A stretch of 14,076 bases of DNA, taken from CABHOJ01 sp965649545. GTDB lineage: Bacteria; Pseudomonadota; Gammaproteobacteria; Burkholderiales; Methylophilaceae. The notes under the pieces are model-generated. The model was not told the DNA's origin and did not search any database. It saw only the letters and a list, made by a program, of their open reading frames with translations. Every line of letters begins with the position of its first letter. Within the stretch, counting starts at the first letter, position 1. Shown piece by piece: positions 13,956 to 14,076 of this stretch. Where the stretch lies: NCBI GenBank assembly GCA_965649545.1, contig CBFGLF010000039.1:1-14076 (forward strand), read 5' to 3'. The position numbers and the translations under genes were made by a program.

Positions 13956-14076
13956 CTAATCCCGCACGTCTGCGATCTCGGCTACCTCTTTGATTTCGAT
14001 GATCTTCTTCTGGTAGTGCTTCATCAAGTGGAAGTTGAGGTACTGGTAGATGCTGTCGGCATGGCGGTCGAGCTTG
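13956..14076 (-). CDS. Unidentified protein, last 39 residues (5' end outside window)
   Basis: The minus-strand frame is open from the right edge to TAG at 13958-13956. It encodes a charged, amphipathic C-terminus (KLDRHADSIYQYLNFHLMKH, then YQKKIIEIKEVAEIADVRD). The Lys/Glu/Ile/Val alternation fits a helical or coiled end, and there is no membrane segment in the visible part. I do not recognise the family. It reads in the same direction as thrS, with 157 bases between, where a thrS promoter candidate lies. No clear terminator for it is visible unless the thrS leader hairpin serves. Confidence 0.6.
   Translation of the reverse strand, partial: KLDRHADSIYQYLNFHLMKHYQKKIIEIKEVAEIADVRD

Noticed and set aside
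1..14076. Search by eye for CRISPR arrays, insertion sequences, toxin-antitoxin pairs, phage genes or a new multi-gene system
   Set aside because: No regularly spaced direct repeats, transposase, recombinase or paired small genes are seen. The window is mostly core housekeeping genes in a conserved order.

Overview
The window looks like ordinary chromosome of a betaproteobacterium. A Nitrosomonadales-type lineage (Gallionella/Sideroxydans/Nitrosomonas-like) is my best guess, but that is inference from protein style and gene order, not a database match. The main argument is the block on the minus strand, read from the right edge leftward: thrS, infC, rpmI, rplT, pheS, pheT, ihfA, a MerR-type regulator, tRNA-Pro. 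This is the classic proteobacterial translation/IHF cluster with the MerR gene and tRNA-Pro ending typical of betaproteobacteria. I saw no phage, insertion sequence, CRISPR or defence gene.

Layout from left to right. Positions 1-371 (+) hold the 3' end of a retropepsin-like aspartic protease. Positions 545-1024 (+) encode a small exported protein with four EF-hands that arose by tandem duplication, followed by a clean terminator. Positions 1093-3990 (-) hold a tight two-gene unit, pgm then a GT4-type glycosyltransferase. A tRNA-Lys(CUU) with a near-consensus promoter and its own terminator occupies 4030-4198 (+). Positions 4379-5155 (+) hold an HU gene followed without a gap by a secreted thermonuclease; a terminator-like hairpin sits inside the signal-peptide codons of the nuclease. 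It converges on a Gfo/Idh/MocA oxidoreductase (5167-6177, -). A strong symmetric terminator separates that gene from tRNA-Pro(GGG). Positions 6469-13798 (-) are the translation/IHF cluster. At the right edge (13956-14076, -) is the last 39 codons of an unidentified gene.

How it works together: the right half supplies two aminoacyl-tRNA synthetases (Thr, Phe), initiation factor 3, ribosomal proteins L35 and L20, and IHF-alpha. Visible control points are the ATA start codon of infC (the family's autoregulation device), an 11-bp hairpin in the thrS leader, and an intrinsic terminator between rplT and pheS that separates the ribosomal-protein part from pheST. Both tRNA genes have a GC-rich stretch between the -10 box and the expected start, as is usual for stringently controlled genes. 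In the left half pgm and the glycosyltransferase suggest sugar-phosphate supply for glycan synthesis, but the glycan is unknown.

I did not find a convincing new biological system. The most useful points are a few start-codon decisions, several hairpins or inverted repeats, and the duplicated EF-hand protein. No stretch longer than about 235 bases lacks a gene; the longest gap (4146-4378) holds the tRNA-Lys terminator, a weak HU promoter candidate and a short sequence that may be a relic of a dispersed repeat.
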